Translations under genes and position numbers: made by a program | Notes under the pieces: generated by a model | Told to the model about the DNA's origin: nothing | The model's database searches: none | What the model saw: only the letters and a program-made list of their open reading frames with translations | Part shown: positions 16,108-25,300 of the stretch, piece by piece | How positions within the stretch are numbered: the stretch's first letter is position 1 | How the letters are laid out: every line of letters starts with the position of its first letter | Assembly: GCA_965229625.1 (NCBI GenBank) | Contig: CBDDJJ010000001.1 | Location: forward strand, 62,001-126,000 | Direction of reading: 5' to 3' | Length of the DNA stretch: 64,000 bases | From: JANQIO01 sp965229625 | Lineage (GTDB): Bacteria > Pseudomonadota > Gammaproteobacteria > Pseudomonadales > Halieaceae

Positions 16108-17456
16108 GCGCTGACACGATACCGGTCGCCATTATCAACCCGGATGCCCCGGCAGGTTCATTGGAGGCCAAGCAACCCCACGTCGACAACGGCGCGGAGC
16201 GCTACGGCAAAGAGGGTTACTTCAGCCGCGAGTACATGCAACGCGAATGGGACAAACTGTGGACCCAGAGTTGGCTGATCGCAGGCGTTGCCTCCGACCT
16301 CAACGAGATCGGTGATTACTTCCTGTTCGAGGTTGGCCACGAGTCCATTATCGTGACCCTGACCGATGCCGGCGTTCGCGCCTTCTACAACGTCTGTAGC
16401 CACCGCGGCGCCCGCCTGCTGTATGAGGAGCGCGGTAACAAGAAGGTCTTCGTCTGTCCCTTTCACTCCTGGAGCTTCCATAACAACGGCGACCTGCGCC
16501 GCATCACCGATGAAGAGACCTTCCAGGCAGAAGTGGTCGCGCACCGCCCCGGCCTGACCGCGCTGGCCTGTGAAGTTCACGCCGGGATCATCTTTGTCTG
16601 CATGGCGGATGAGCCGCCGCCGCTCAGGGAGATGGTCGGCCTGCCGGAAGGCTACCTTGAGGCCTACAACATTGATCGTATGAAGGTCGTGCGCCACGTC
16701 CGCAGTGAGTGGGGCGCGAACTGGAAAGTCGGTGTAGAGGCATTTTACGAAAGTTACCACCTGCACGCCGTGCACCCGGAAACCCGTGGGGTGATGGGTG
16801 ATCTCAACGTTCAGTACGACCTTTACCCCAACGGCGCCAGCCGCATGATCGTACCGCTGGGGCAGCCGAGCCCGCGGGCGCATGACCAGGAAACGGTGAA
16901 CGAGGGCCTGCAGATAATGCTGCAGGACGCCGGGATCGACCCTGAGAATTTTCATGGCACGGCAGCCGATGTGCGCCGCGCCATCCAGCTGGCCAAACGC
17001 GAGCGGGCGGAACGACTGGGCCTGGATTATTCAAGCCTGGTCGACGGTCAGCTCTCGGACAGCTGGGCGACCGGCATCTTCCCGAACGTGCAGATCGGCT
17101 GCCACCCGGAGGCGGCTTTCCTGATGCGCTTCCTGCCGCATCCCACCGATCCCGAGCGGTTCTACTACGAGACCATGACCCTGTTATTCCCCGTGGAAGA
17201 TCCCGACTACTGCCCGCCGGCCTGGATGGGTTTGCCCGAGGGCACCGACGTGACCGGCAAGACCCGCCCGGCCACGGAACACTACACGCTGGAAGAGGAT
17301 GCCAATCTTGGCCTGGTACTGAGCCAGGATGCCGCCTTCCTGCCGGTGGTGCAGCAGGGCATGCGCTCCCGTGGATTCAAGGGCCAGCTCTGGGGCGAGC
17401 AGGAACAGCGGCTGCGTCATTTCCATGTGGAATTGGAGCGCCGACTCGCAGACTAG
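16104..17456 (+). CDS. Rieske non-haem iron oxygenase, alpha subunit
   Basis: A 450-residue ring-hydroxylating oxygenase alpha subunit. The Rieske [2Fe-2S] ligands are C98-x-H100 and C118-x2-H121. The mononuclear iron site is in 'NWKVGVEAFYESYHLHAVHP', with H219 and H224 plus a later acidic ligand. It inserts oxygen into a ring or C-H bond using electrons from a reductase. No reductase, ferredoxin or recognisable beta-subunit gene is in the operon, so electrons must come from elsewhere. It is the last gene of the operon; the TonB receptor follows after 119 bases with its own operator. Confidence 0.93.
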   Translation: MSADTIPVAIINPDAPAGSLEAKQPHVDNGAERYGKEGYFSREYMQREWDKLWTQSWLIAGVASDLNEIGDYFLFEVGHESIIVTLTDAGVRAFYNVCSHRGARLLYEERGNKKVFVCPFHSWSFHNNGDLRRITDEETFQAEVVAHRPGLTALACEVHAGIIFVCMADEPPPLREMVGLPEGYLEAYNIDRMKVVRHVRSEWGANWKVGVEAFYESYHLHAVHPETRGVMGDLNVQYDLYPNGASRMIVPLGQPSPRAHDQETVNEGLQIMLQDAGIDPENFHGTAADVRRAIQLAKRERAERLGLDYSSLVDGQLSDSWATGIFPNVQIGCHPEAAFLMRFLPHPTDPERFYYETMTLLFPVEDPDYCPPAWMGLPEGTDVTGKTRPATEHYTLEEDANLGLVLSQDAAFLPVVQQGMRSRGFKGQLWGEQEQRLRHFHVELERRLAD

Positions 17457-17490
17457 GCCTGCGCAATACACCTATTAACTACGAGAGAAT

Positions 17491-17537
17491 TTACTTGACA
17501 ATGACAAGTAAGCGGTTCATTCTTGAATAAGATTCAA
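17491..17537 (+). promoter_or_regulatory. Two stacked palindromes before the TonB receptor
   Basis: The first palindrome has arms TTACTTG (17491-17497) and CAAGTAA (17505-17511) around seven bases and contains a TTGACA -35-like box (17495-17500). The second, TTGAATAAGATTCAA (17523-17537), has perfect 6-bp arms and is of the type seen at 10780 and 2606. Receptor translation starts at 17576 after a GGGAG site. Two different regulators, or two dimers, may act here. Confidence 0.58.
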
Positions 17538-17575
17538 AATAATAAAACCCGCAAAATCGACAAGGGAGCATAATA

Positions 17576-20059
17576 ATGAAAGCCCTCCAACGATCTACCA
17601 GTTACCTCAATTGGCAGCGTTTCAAGCTGTCCCTGGCGGCCGGCCTGATGCCTGGCCTTGCCCTCACGGGCCTGCCCGCGATCGCCCAGGACGCCGGCAC
17701 GCTGGAAGAAATCCTGGTCACGGCTACCCGCCGTGCCGAAACTGACATCCAGCGCACACCGGTGGCAGTCACTGCCGTCAGCGAAGTGGAAATTGACCGC
17801 GCCATTCCGCGCGATCTCGGTGACGTGCTGATGTATGCGCCCAACGTGGTGAGTGGCAAGCAGCCGGGCTTCAATTCGGCCAACTTCGCCATCCGCGGCG
17901 TCGGCCAGAACGGCATCATCCTTTACTTTGAAAACCAGGTGGGTGTGGTCGTCGACGATTTCGTCATCCCGCATATCCAGACCGCCAACATCGAAATGCT
18001 CGACATCCAGACAGTGGAAATCCTGCGCGGCCCGCAGGGCACACTGTTTGGCAAGAACACCACCGGTGGCGTCATCAACGTGAAGACCAATCGCCCCGAG
18101 CTTGAAGCCACCACACTCAGCGTTCGCGGCCAGGCCGCGGAATATGGCCGCTATGAAGCTGAAGCAGTGGCTAACTTTGCCATTGGTGAGAACTTCGCTT
18201 TCCGCGCCGCGGGCCTCTACATGGAATCCGACGGCTACTTTGAGAACGGCGCGTCCTACGGCCCGGTCGCTGACTTTGGTGTGAACTATCCGTTGGTCGG
18301 CGCGACCGGCGAGGGCGACGGTGATGACGTTGGCGGTGACGATGTCTTCTCCGGTCGTTTCAAGGCGCGCTGGTCGCCTTCTGACACGCTGGATATCAAC
18401 CTGGCCTATGAGATCGTGCGCGACGAAGGCGACTCGCCACCGTCATTCAACGACACGCCGCCGGACGGTGACTACGTTTTCAATGCGCTGGGATTCACCC
18501 GCGATGATCGGGGTGATCGCGTCGATCGGGTCGGCACCACTAACCGTAACGATGTACTGCTGGAGATGGGTGACCGTGGCCACGAGATTGACGTGGACGG
18601 TTACTACATCACGGTAGACTGGGACTTCACGGATAACTACACGCTGACAGCGTTTGCCGGTTACCGCGAAACAGATTCCTGGTTACCGAGTACCTATACC
18701 GGGGAGGTTGGCCCGGTGTCACTGTTTGATGCCACGCGCCAGGATGAGCGCGAGACCACCCAGCTGGAAGCGCGCATCGCCTCCAACCTGAGCGGCCCGT
18801 TTAACTGGGTCGGTGGCGTGTTCTACCAGGAAGATGAAACGGTATTCACCGTGTCCCAGGTGCTGGGCTTTGTCGATATGACGCTGGATTCCGCGGCCAC
18901 CTTCGGCAACCCGTTCTTCTTCAATGAAAACCCGCAGGTGCTCTCCAATGCACAGGACGCAGAAGCCTGGGCGATCTATTTCGACGGTACTTATGAGATC
19001 AATGACAAGTGGACCGTCAGCGCCGGCTTCCGCTACACCGAGGAAGAGAAGGAGTGGACCGGACGTAACCAGGTGTTTATCCAGTCACTGGATGGCGGCT
19101 TTGACCCCAATTTCACCTGGGAAGAACTGGGCGAGCCCCTGAATGCCGCCAACTTCAATCGCTGGTCCACCGGCGTGGTGCAGGATGACGAGGATTGGGA
19201 TGAACCCACCTGGCGCCTGACCGCAAGCTACCAGGCTACCGACGATATCTACTACTACGGTACCTACTCCCGGGGCTTCAAGAGCGGTGGCTATAACGAC
19301 CAGACAGGTACTGGCGGTAACCCCATCGAGCCCGAACAGGCGCGACCCACCGATCCGGAAACGGCCGACTCCTTCGAACTGGGTATCCGCTCTGAATGGT
19401 TCGACAATACCCTGCGTATCAATGCCACGGCGTTCTACGTGATCTACGACGACTCCCAGCAGCAGCTGTTGGCGACCATTGAAGCCGACCGTGACGGCGA
19501 TGGCATCAATGAGAGTGAATTCCAGGAGACACGTTTCTTCAATGCGGCTGAGATCAACGTCGGCGGCCTCGAGCTGGAAGCTGTATGGGTGGTGAACGAC
19601 GCCTTCACCGTTCAGGGTAGCCTCGGCTGGTTGGATTCGGAGTTCGACGAGTTCCAGGCGGATACCGACTTCGATGGCACCATCGATACCGACCTCAGCG
19701 ATGAAGACGTTGCCCGCGCGCCGGAATGGACCGCCAATGTGGACTTCCTCTATGGTCACAATATGCTGGGCGGCAGCATGGACTGGGTCCTGAACGTGAA
19801 CTACGAGGACGAAGCCGTCTACGCTTACACCGCGTTGCCGGGTACCCCCGACGGCGTGACCGATGATCGCACGCTGGTCAATGCTGTGGTCACCTACACG
19901 CCAGACAACGGCAACTGGTGGGTGAGAGCGTTTGGCAGGAACCTTACCGACGAGGAGTACCGGATCGGTGAGCTGCCAGTAGCCAACCTGTGGGTGATGT
20001 CCTACTACGGACAGCCCACCACTTTCGGTGTCGAAGCGGGTATGAACTTCGACTTCTAG
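17576..20059 (+). CDS. TonB-dependent outer membrane receptor
   Basis: An 827-residue TonB-dependent receptor. A signal peptide ends near 'GLPAIAQ' (about residue 40), a TonB-box-like EEILVTATRR follows, and the plug has 'RTPVAVTAVS' and 'LRGPQGTLFGKNTTGGVINVKTNRP'. The 22-strand barrel ends with a terminal Phe (GVEAGMNFDF). It takes up a substrate using the proton gradient through TonB. It follows the Rieske operon and carries a copy of the shared palindrome, so it probably imports the hydrophobic substrate of this pathway and not a siderophore (inference). This type is common in marine and sphingomonad degraders. Confidence 0.93.
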   Translation: MKALQRSTSYLNWQRFKLSLAAGLMPGLALTGLPAIAQDAGTLEEILVTATRRAETDIQRTPVAVTAVSEVEIDRAIPRDLGDVLMYAPNVVSGKQPGFNSANFAIRGVGQNGIILYFENQVGVVVDDFVIPHIQTANIEMLDIQTVEILRGPQGTLFGKNTTGGVINVKTNRPELEATTLSVRGQAAEYGRYEAEAVANFAIGENFAFRAAGLYMESDGYFENGASYGPVADFGVNYPLVGATGEGDGDDVGGDDVFSGRFKARWSPSDTLDINLAYEIVRDEGDSPPSFNDTPPDGDYVFNALGFTRDDRGDRVDRVGTTNRNDVLLEMGDRGHEIDVDGYYITVDWDFTDNYTLTAFAGYRETDSWLPSTYTGEVGPVSLFDATRQDERETTQLEARIASNLSGPFNWVGGVFYQEDETVFTVSQVLGFVDMTLDSAATFGNPFFFNENPQVLSNAQDAEAWAIYFDGTYEINDKWTVSAGFRYTEEEKEWTGRNQVFIQSLDGGFDPNFTWEELGEPLNAANFNRWSTGVVQDDEDWDEPTWRLTASYQATDDIYYYGTYSRGFKSGGYNDQTGTGGNPIEPEQARPTDPETADSFELGIRSEWFDNTLRINATAFYVIYDDSQQQLLATIEADRDGDGINESEFQETRFFNAAEINVGGLELEAVWVVNDAFTVQGSLGWLDSEFDEFQADTDFDGTIDTDLSDEDVARAPEWTANVDFLYGHNMLGGSMDWVLNVNYEDEAVYAYTALPGTPDGVTDDRTLVNAVVTYTPDNGNWWVRAFGRNLTDEEYRIGELPVANLWVMSYYGQPTTFGVEAGMNFDF

Positions 20060-20126
20060 AGACTCTGTTGCTGTCCATCGCCCGGCGGTGGGCAGCACAG
20101 TGTGGACGTGCGTCTTACTCCCCTTG

Positions 20127-20150
20127 GGCCGGCAATCGCTGGCCTTTTTT
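20127..20150 (+). terminator. Rho-independent terminator after the receptor
   Basis: A 7-bp stem (GGCCGGC with GCTGGCC, one G-U pair) and AATC loop at 20127-20144 is followed by six T at 20145-20150. This is a good intrinsic terminator 68 bases after the receptor stop. Confidence 0.8.
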
Positions 20151-20171
20151 GCTTTGGGCAGATAGCAGATC

Positions 20172-22055
20172 ATGCGAGATGTAGTATTTGGAATCGGTGT
20201 TTCGGGTCTTGCGACTGCAAGAGCGGTATTGTGTGCCCTGGTGGTTGCCTGGGCTCTGCCTGCGGCCAGCGCAGGCGACGGCCAGGCGCTCTACGACAAG
20301 CACTGTCATCACTGTCACGGCGGCACGGTAGCGAAGGCGCCGCCGTTCAGCCTGCTGCAGATTATGTCTACCAGCTCCATCCTGCGAGCGATGGAGATCG
20401 GCATCATGCAGCAACAGGCATCCACCATGTCGGCTGTGCAGCGGGGGCAAGTCGCTGAGTACATCACCGGCACACCCCTCGGGGAGGCTTCGACGCCGGC
20501 GCCGCCGCGCTGCGACATGGGCGAAAACTGGTTCGATTTTGATGCTGCACCGGACCAGCCGGCCTGGGGTGGCGACTTCAACAACCGCCGTTTCACTGAC
20601 CTGGCGACAGGCGGCGTCGACGCCGGCAACGTTTCGCGACTCGAACTGGCTTGGGTGCATGCTTTTCCAGGCGCCATCCGTGCGCGTTCCCAGCCCGCTA
20701 CTGCGGGCGGCGCCCTGTTTGTGGGTAGCCAGGATGGCACTGTTTATGCCCTGGACCAGCAAAGCGGTTGTGTGCACTGGACCTTCCAGACAGTGGCGGA
20801 AGTGCGCACGGGCATTGTGGTTGAAGACTGGTCCGAGACCGGCAGTAAAGCACCGCTGCTCTACTTTGGCGACCTGGTCGGCAACGCCTATGGCGTGAAT
20901 GCGCTGACCGGCGAACTCGTGTGGCGTGATCGTCCGGACGATCACCCGAGCCTGACCCTCACCGCAGCGCCCACGCTTCACAAGGGCATTCTTTATGTGC
21001 CCATGTCAGCGCTTGAAGTCACTGAGGCAGCAGACCCCAACTATGCCTGCTGCACCTTCCGCGGAGGCGTGGCTGCCTATGAAGCGCGCACCGGCAAACG
21101 CTTGTGGAAAGGTTATTCCGTTCCCGAGGAGCCGCGAGAGGTGGGCCGCAATGCCGTGGGCACACCGCAGTACGCACCCTCCGGTGCGCCGGTCTGGAAT
21201 ACGCCCGCCATAGATGAGGCACGTGGCCTGTTGTACATGGGCACGGGCACCAATTACTCGTCGCCCGCCAACACTACCAGCGATGCGGTCATTGCCCTCA
21301 GCATGCGCGACGGCAGCATGGCCTGGAGCGCGCAGATGACCGAGGGTGATGCCTGGAACATGGGTTGTGAGACTGATCCCGATAAAACCAACTGCCCGCC
21401 GGAGAACGGTCCCGATCTGGATTTTGGTGCAGCGGTGATTATCGCCAGGACAACTGCCGGCAAGGACATTCTCATCGCGGGGCAGAAGTCCGGTGATGTC
21501 TACGGTCTCGATCCGGACAACGAGGGCGCCATCCTCTGGCAGCGCAAGCTGGGCCGGGGTGGTATCCAGGGCGGAATCCACTTCGGCATGGCGGTGGACG
21601 ACCAGGTGGTCTATGTACCGATGTCGGATTTCAAGGGTGGCGGTGGTACCAGGGAGGGCACCGGAGAGCGGCGCCCGGGTATGTACGCCCTGGAACTCGC
21701 CACCGGAAAGACCCTGTGGTTCACACCTACCGAGGATGTATGCCGAGGTCGCGAATTCTGTCAGCCCGGTCTCTCCGCTGCGGCCACGGCAATTCCCGGC
21801 GCCGTCGTGGCAGGTGCTATGGATGGCCATCTGCGCGTCTATGCGCGTGACAGTGGGAAGGTGATCTGGGCCTTCGATAGTGCGGTACCGTTCAAGTCGC
21901 TCAGTGGGGCCGGTGCGCAGGGCGGCTCCTTTGGTGGCGGTTCCGGCCCTGTGTTCAAGGATGGGATGTTATTCGTCAACAGCGGCTATGGCATCTACTT
22001 CCATATGCCGGGCAACGTGCTGCTGGCCTTTCGCCTGGCGGCGACGGACGACTGA
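20172..22055 (+). CDS. Cytochrome c-PQQ dehydrogenase (PVA dehydrogenase-like)
   Basis: A 627-residue exported quinohaemoprotein. After a hydrophobic export segment (about 15-34) comes a haem c site C45-H-H-C48-H49 in a short cytochrome domain. The PQQ-type beta-propeller follows, with repeats such as 'GTVYALDQQSGCVHW' (about 194-208), 'LYFGDLVGNAYGVNALTGELVW' and 'DVYGLDPDNEGAILWQ'. The order cytochrome then propeller is that of polyvinyl-alcohol dehydrogenase. It should oxidise an alcohol in the periplasm, passing electrons to a c-type cytochrome. It may act on the substrate before uptake or CoA activation; that link is inference. A terminator separates it from the receptor. Confidence 0.85.
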   Translation: MRDVVFGIGVSGLATARAVLCALVVAWALPAASAGDGQALYDKHCHHCHGGTVAKAPPFSLLQIMSTSSILRAMEIGIMQQQASTMSAVQRGQVAEYITGTPLGEASTPAPPRCDMGENWFDFDAAPDQPAWGGDFNNRRFTDLATGGVDAGNVSRLELAWVHAFPGAIRARSQPATAGGALFVGSQDGTVYALDQQSGCVHWTFQTVAEVRTGIVVEDWSETGSKAPLLYFGDLVGNAYGVNALTGELVWRDRPDDHPSLTLTAAPTLHKGILYVPMSALEVTEAADPNYACCTFRGGVAAYEARTGKRLWKGYSVPEEPREVGRNAVGTPQYAPSGAPVWNTPAIDEARGLLYMGTGTNYSSPANTTSDAVIALSMRDGSMAWSAQMTEGDAWNMGCETDPDKTNCPPENGPDLDFGAAVIIARTTAGKDILIAGQKSGDVYGLDPDNEGAILWQRKLGRGGIQGGIHFGMAVDDQVVYVPMSDFKGGGGTREGTGERRPGMYALELATGKTLWFTPTEDVCRGREFCQPGLSAAATAIPGAVVAGAMDGHLRVYARDSGKVIWAFDSAVPFKSLSGAGAQGGSFGGGSGPVFKDGMLFVNSGYGIYFHMPGNVLLAFRLAATDD

Positions 22056-22145
22056 ATCATCGCTCAACCCCTGGAGTGCTGTCTCACAGGAACGAGGCAG
22101 GGTTTTGCGGAAGAAAGCGTGCTATCTTTGCGCACTCGAAATTCC

Positions 22146-22163
22146 AGGGAAGGTTCCGTCTTG
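22146..22163 (+). promoter_or_regulatory. Ribosome site and TTG start deciding the DUF305 gene start
   Basis: AGGGAAGG (22146-22153) lies seven bases before TTG (22161). Starting there gives a clean signal peptide (MKRHLRTACLMVAGLMAASA), while earlier starts would put 14 extra residues ahead of it. Confidence 0.6.
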
Positions 22164-24587
22164 AAGCGACATCTTCGTACCGCCTGCCTGATGGTTGCAG
22201 GCCTCATGGCTGCCTCTGCAGCATTTCCGCAAGTACCCATCATCCAACCCGGTGCTCCAGGCGAATCCGCTCGCGAGCTGAGCGTTGAAGAAGCCTCTCA
22301 GATCGCCGCCAACAGCTATTCACCCGATGACGTGCGCTTCATGCAGGACATGATTCCGCACCACAACCAGGCCGTGCAGATGGCGGCGCTGGTACCGGAG
22401 CGTACCAACATGCCCGCGCTGGTCGAGATCGCCCAGCGCATCGATGCGTCCCAGGCCGATGAAATCAAGTTCATGCAGGACTGGCTCCAGGAGCGCGGTG
22501 AAGACGTGCCGAACCCCACCGATCACCATGCCATGCACATGACCCATGAAATGGCCGGTATGGCGACGCCTGAACAGATGGCGGAGCTCGCGGCATCCAG
22601 GGACACTGCGTTTGACCGCCTGTTCCTGACCCTGATGATTGCCCACCACGAGGGCGCCCTGACCATGGTTGAGGACCTGCTGGAACAGCCGGGTTCAGCC
22701 TACGACCCGGTGCTGTTGGACTTCACGACCGACATCGTCGAGGACCAGACCTCGGAAATCGAACAAATGAACGAACTGCTGGTAGGCCTGTCAGCGGATC
22801 CGCGCGCCGGCCTGTCGGCCGGGTTTACCGATGCCGGCGAGGCAATCAGCAACCTGCGGCTGGTAGCGTCGCTGCCCAAGCCGGCCGGATTCTTCGACCC
22901 GGCCAACCCGGCGGGTATTCCGCCGATCGTGCCGAAGGATGAAGAGGAAGAGGCCGACGCACCCGAGCGGGAAGAAGATGAGCAGAGCAACGATGACACC
23001 GAATGGGGTGAGCGTTCGCCGCTGTTGAGCTTCTCGAATACCGATATGGCCTTCGCCAACGATGTGTTGGTGGCCGGCAGCTACCACGGCTTTAACGTTT
23101 ACAAGCTGAAAGAAGACGGCGTACCCGACCTGTTCAGCTCCATCGTGTGCCCGGGTGGGCAGGGCGATGTCTCCATTGTCGGCGACCTGCTGATCATGTC
23201 GGTGGAGCAGACCCGCGGGCGTGTCGATTGCGGCCGCGAGGGCATTACCGAAGATGTCAGTGCGGAGCGCTTTCGCGGCTTGCGTATTTTCGACATCAGC
23301 GACCTGTCCCGGCCCATGCAGGTAGGCCAGGTGCAGACCTGCCGCGGGTCCCATACCCACTCGGTGGTCGACGCCAATGACCGCCGTATCGTGGTCTACA
23401 ACTCCGGTACGTCCTCGGTGCGCGATGAAGAGGAACTGGCGGGCTGTTTTGACGAGTCCCCCGGTGACAGCCGTACAGCGCTGTTCCGTATCGACGTCAT
23501 TGAAATCCCCGTCAAGGATCCTTCCAGGTCTCGGATCGTGCACAGCCCGACGGTGTTTGAAGACCCGGAAACAGGCCAGATTGCCGGGCTGTGGCGCGGC
23601 GGTGACCATGGGGAAGATACCCAGGAGACGGATATCACCGATCAGTGCCACGACATTACCGTGTTCCCTTCACTTGAGATCGCGGCGGGCGCCTGCTCGG
23701 GCAACGGCATCATCCTCGACATCTCCGACCCCATGAACCCTGAGCGTATTGATGAGGTCAGCGACAAGGGTTTCGCCTACTGGCACTCGGCTACCTTCAA
23801 TAACGCCGGCACCAAGGTGTTGTTCACTGACGAGTGGGGCGGTGGCAGCCGGCCGCGCTGCCGCACCTACGACCCGCTGGACTGGGGCGCTGATGCCATC
23901 TATGACATTGTCGACGGCAAGCTGGAGTTCCGGAGCTACTTCAAACTGCCGGCGCCGCAACTGGAGCAGGAGAACTGTGTTGCCCACAATGGCTCGGTGG
24001 TGCCGGTGCCGGGGCGCGACATCTTTGCCCAGGCCTGGTACCAGGGCGGGCTGTCCATCATTGACTTCACCGATTCCAGCCAGCCGGTGGAGATTGCCTA
24101 TTTCGACCGCGGTCCGATCCATGAAGAGGCGCTGATACTCGGCGGCTACTGGTCGACCTACTGGTACAACGGCCGCATCTACGGCACAGAGATTGCCCGC
24201 GGTCTCGATGTCTTCGCCCTGGAACCGAGTGAGTTCCTCACGGAAAACGAAATCGCCGCCGCAGCCCTCGCCGACCAGGGCGAGGTGTTCAATCCACAGC
24301 AGCAGTTCCCGGTCACCTGGCCGGCCGAGCCGGTAGTAGCCCGGGCCTATATGGATCAGTTGGATCGCGAAGGCGCACTGGATGCTGACATGGCGGCAAG
24401 GCTCAACGAGGCACTGGAAGCATCAGAAGCCGTGCTGGCCGACGGACGCCGCGATCGTAAGCTGGCCAGGTCCATGCGCCGCCTGGCCTCGGACCTCGAT
24501 GCAGCGCAGGGGGCTTCATCACAGGCCGCTATGCGAATGGCCTCCCTGTCCGACACCCTGGAGGGTATTGCCGGCAGGTTGCGGTAG
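22161..24587 (+). CDS. DUF305-LVIVD beta-propeller fusion, exported
   Basis: An 808-residue secreted protein read from TTG 22161; the frame is open from 22119. A signal peptide of about 24 residues is followed by a DUF305 ferritin-like helical domain (about 50-215) with its paired signatures 'MIPHHNQAVQMA' and 'MIAHHEGALTMVEDLL'. Next is a very acidic linker (EEEEADAPEREEDE), then an LVIVD-type beta-propeller (about 290-690) with repeats such as 'LRIFDISDLSRPMQVGQV' and 'GGLSIIDFTDSSQPVEIA', and a helical C-terminus. DUF305 proteins are often linked to copper or metal handling. Joining both folds in one chain next to a PQQ dehydrogenase is unusual. Function unknown. Confidence 0.85.
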   Translation: MKRHLRTACLMVAGLMAASAAFPQVPIIQPGAPGESARELSVEEASQIAANSYSPDDVRFMQDMIPHHNQAVQMAALVPERTNMPALVEIAQRIDASQADEIKFMQDWLQERGEDVPNPTDHHAMHMTHEMAGMATPEQMAELAASRDTAFDRLFLTLMIAHHEGALTMVEDLLEQPGSAYDPVLLDFTTDIVEDQTSEIEQMNELLVGLSADPRAGLSAGFTDAGEAISNLRLVASLPKPAGFFDPANPAGIPPIVPKDEEEEADAPEREEDEQSNDDTEWGERSPLLSFSNTDMAFANDVLVAGSYHGFNVYKLKEDGVPDLFSSIVCPGGQGDVSIVGDLLIMSVEQTRGRVDCGREGITEDVSAERFRGLRIFDISDLSRPMQVGQVQTCRGSHTHSVVDANDRRIVVYNSGTSSVRDEEELAGCFDESPGDSRTALFRIDVIEIPVKDPSRSRIVHSPTVFEDPETGQIAGLWRGGDHGEDTQETDITDQCHDITVFPSLEIAAGACSGNGIILDISDPMNPERIDEVSDKGFAYWHSATFNNAGTKVLFTDEWGGGSRPRCRTYDPLDWGADAIYDIVDGKLEFRSYFKLPAPQLEQENCVAHNGSVVPVPGRDIFAQAWYQGGLSIIDFTDSSQPVEIAYFDRGPIHEEALILGGYWSTYWYNGRIYGTEIARGLDVFALEPSEFLTENEIAAAALADQGEVFNPQQQFPVTWPAEPVVARAYMDQLDREGALDADMAARLNEALEASEAVLADGRRDRKLARSMRRLASDLDAAQGASSQAAMRMASLSDTLEGIAGRLR

Positions 24588-24620
24588 GCAGCTGCCGGCG
24601 AGCTATCTCCAGGCAGTGGC

Positions 24621-24640
24621 GCGGGCGGCCAGCCGCCTGC
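24621..24640. terminator. Hairpin between convergent genes
   Basis: GCGGGCGGC and GCCGCCTGC pair over nine positions (one G-U) around a 2-base loop, between the DUF305 gene and the convergent azoreductase. There is no clear U run on either side, so it may only protect transcript ends. Confidence 0.4.
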
Positions 24641-24645
24641 AGCTC

Positions 24646-25248
24646 TCAGGCAGCTTGCTTTACGGCAATCTTTTCGATCGCTTCCGAAGCTTGCGCCAGG
24701 ACAGCATCCGTATCGCTCATCAGTTGGTCTGCACCCACGAAGGTGACATCGGTAACCCCGATGAAGCCCAGTACGTGACGCAGATAGTCGGATGCGAAGT
24801 CGATGGCGCTGTGCATTGCAGTGCCGCCCGACGTGACGATGACAATGGCGCGTTTGCCTTCCAGCAATCCCTGGGGGCCATTCTCTGTATACCGGAAGGT
24901 CTCGCGGGCGCGACAGACCTGGTCGATCCACGCCTTGAGCGCGGCGGGGACACCGAAGTTGTAGATCGGCGTCGACAGGACGATGGTATCGGCTTTGCGC
25001 AGCTCTGAAACCAGGGCATCGGATTCCGCCAGCACCGCTTTCATCTCCTCAGTTCGGTCGGCCCGATCGGTTGAATTCGCCTCTATCCACGCTTCGTTCA
25101 CGAGGCCTACCCCGTCGGAAAGATCGCGGGAAATCAGCGATGCAGGGCCGCTATTGCGCAGGCTGTCGACCAGTTGGTCGGCGAGTCTGCGGCTGTAGGA
25201 TCCCGTGCGACGCATGCTCGCGTCGACACGCAGGATGGTGTGATTCAT
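24646..25248 (-). CDS. azoR: FMN-dependent NAD(P)H azoreductase / quinone reductase
   Basis: A 200-residue flavodoxin-like NAD(P)H oxidoreductase of the AzoR/NQO family. 'RVDASMRRTGSYSRRLADQLVDSL' (7-30) is the FMN phosphate-binding start, 'IVLSTPIYNFGVPAALKAWIDQV' (about 89-111) is the family signature around the flavin, and 'VIVTSGGT' (about 136-143) completes the site. These enzymes reduce quinones and azo compounds by two electrons. It lies downstream of an SDR on the same strand, near a divergent LysR gene, so a LysR-controlled detoxification operon is likely. Symbol is by family, not proven orthology. Confidence 0.85.
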   Translation of the reverse strand: MNHTILRVDASMRRTGSYSRRLADQLVDSLRNSGPASLISRDLSDGVGLVNEAWIEANSTDRADRTEEMKAVLAESDALVSELRKADTIVLSTPIYNFGVPAALKAWIDQVCRARETFRYTENGPQGLLEGKRAIVIVTSGGTAMHSAIDFASDYLRHVLGFIGVTDVTFVGADQLMSDTDAVLAQASEAIEKIAVKQAA

Positions 25249-25300
25249 GTTCTTCTCCCCTTCACAGGTTCAAGTAGGCATTTCAGGCAGTGTAGGGACA

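Noticed and set aside
19085..20173. 362-codon minus-strand frame
   Set aside because: Antisense to the barrel of the TonB receptor and crosses its terminator.
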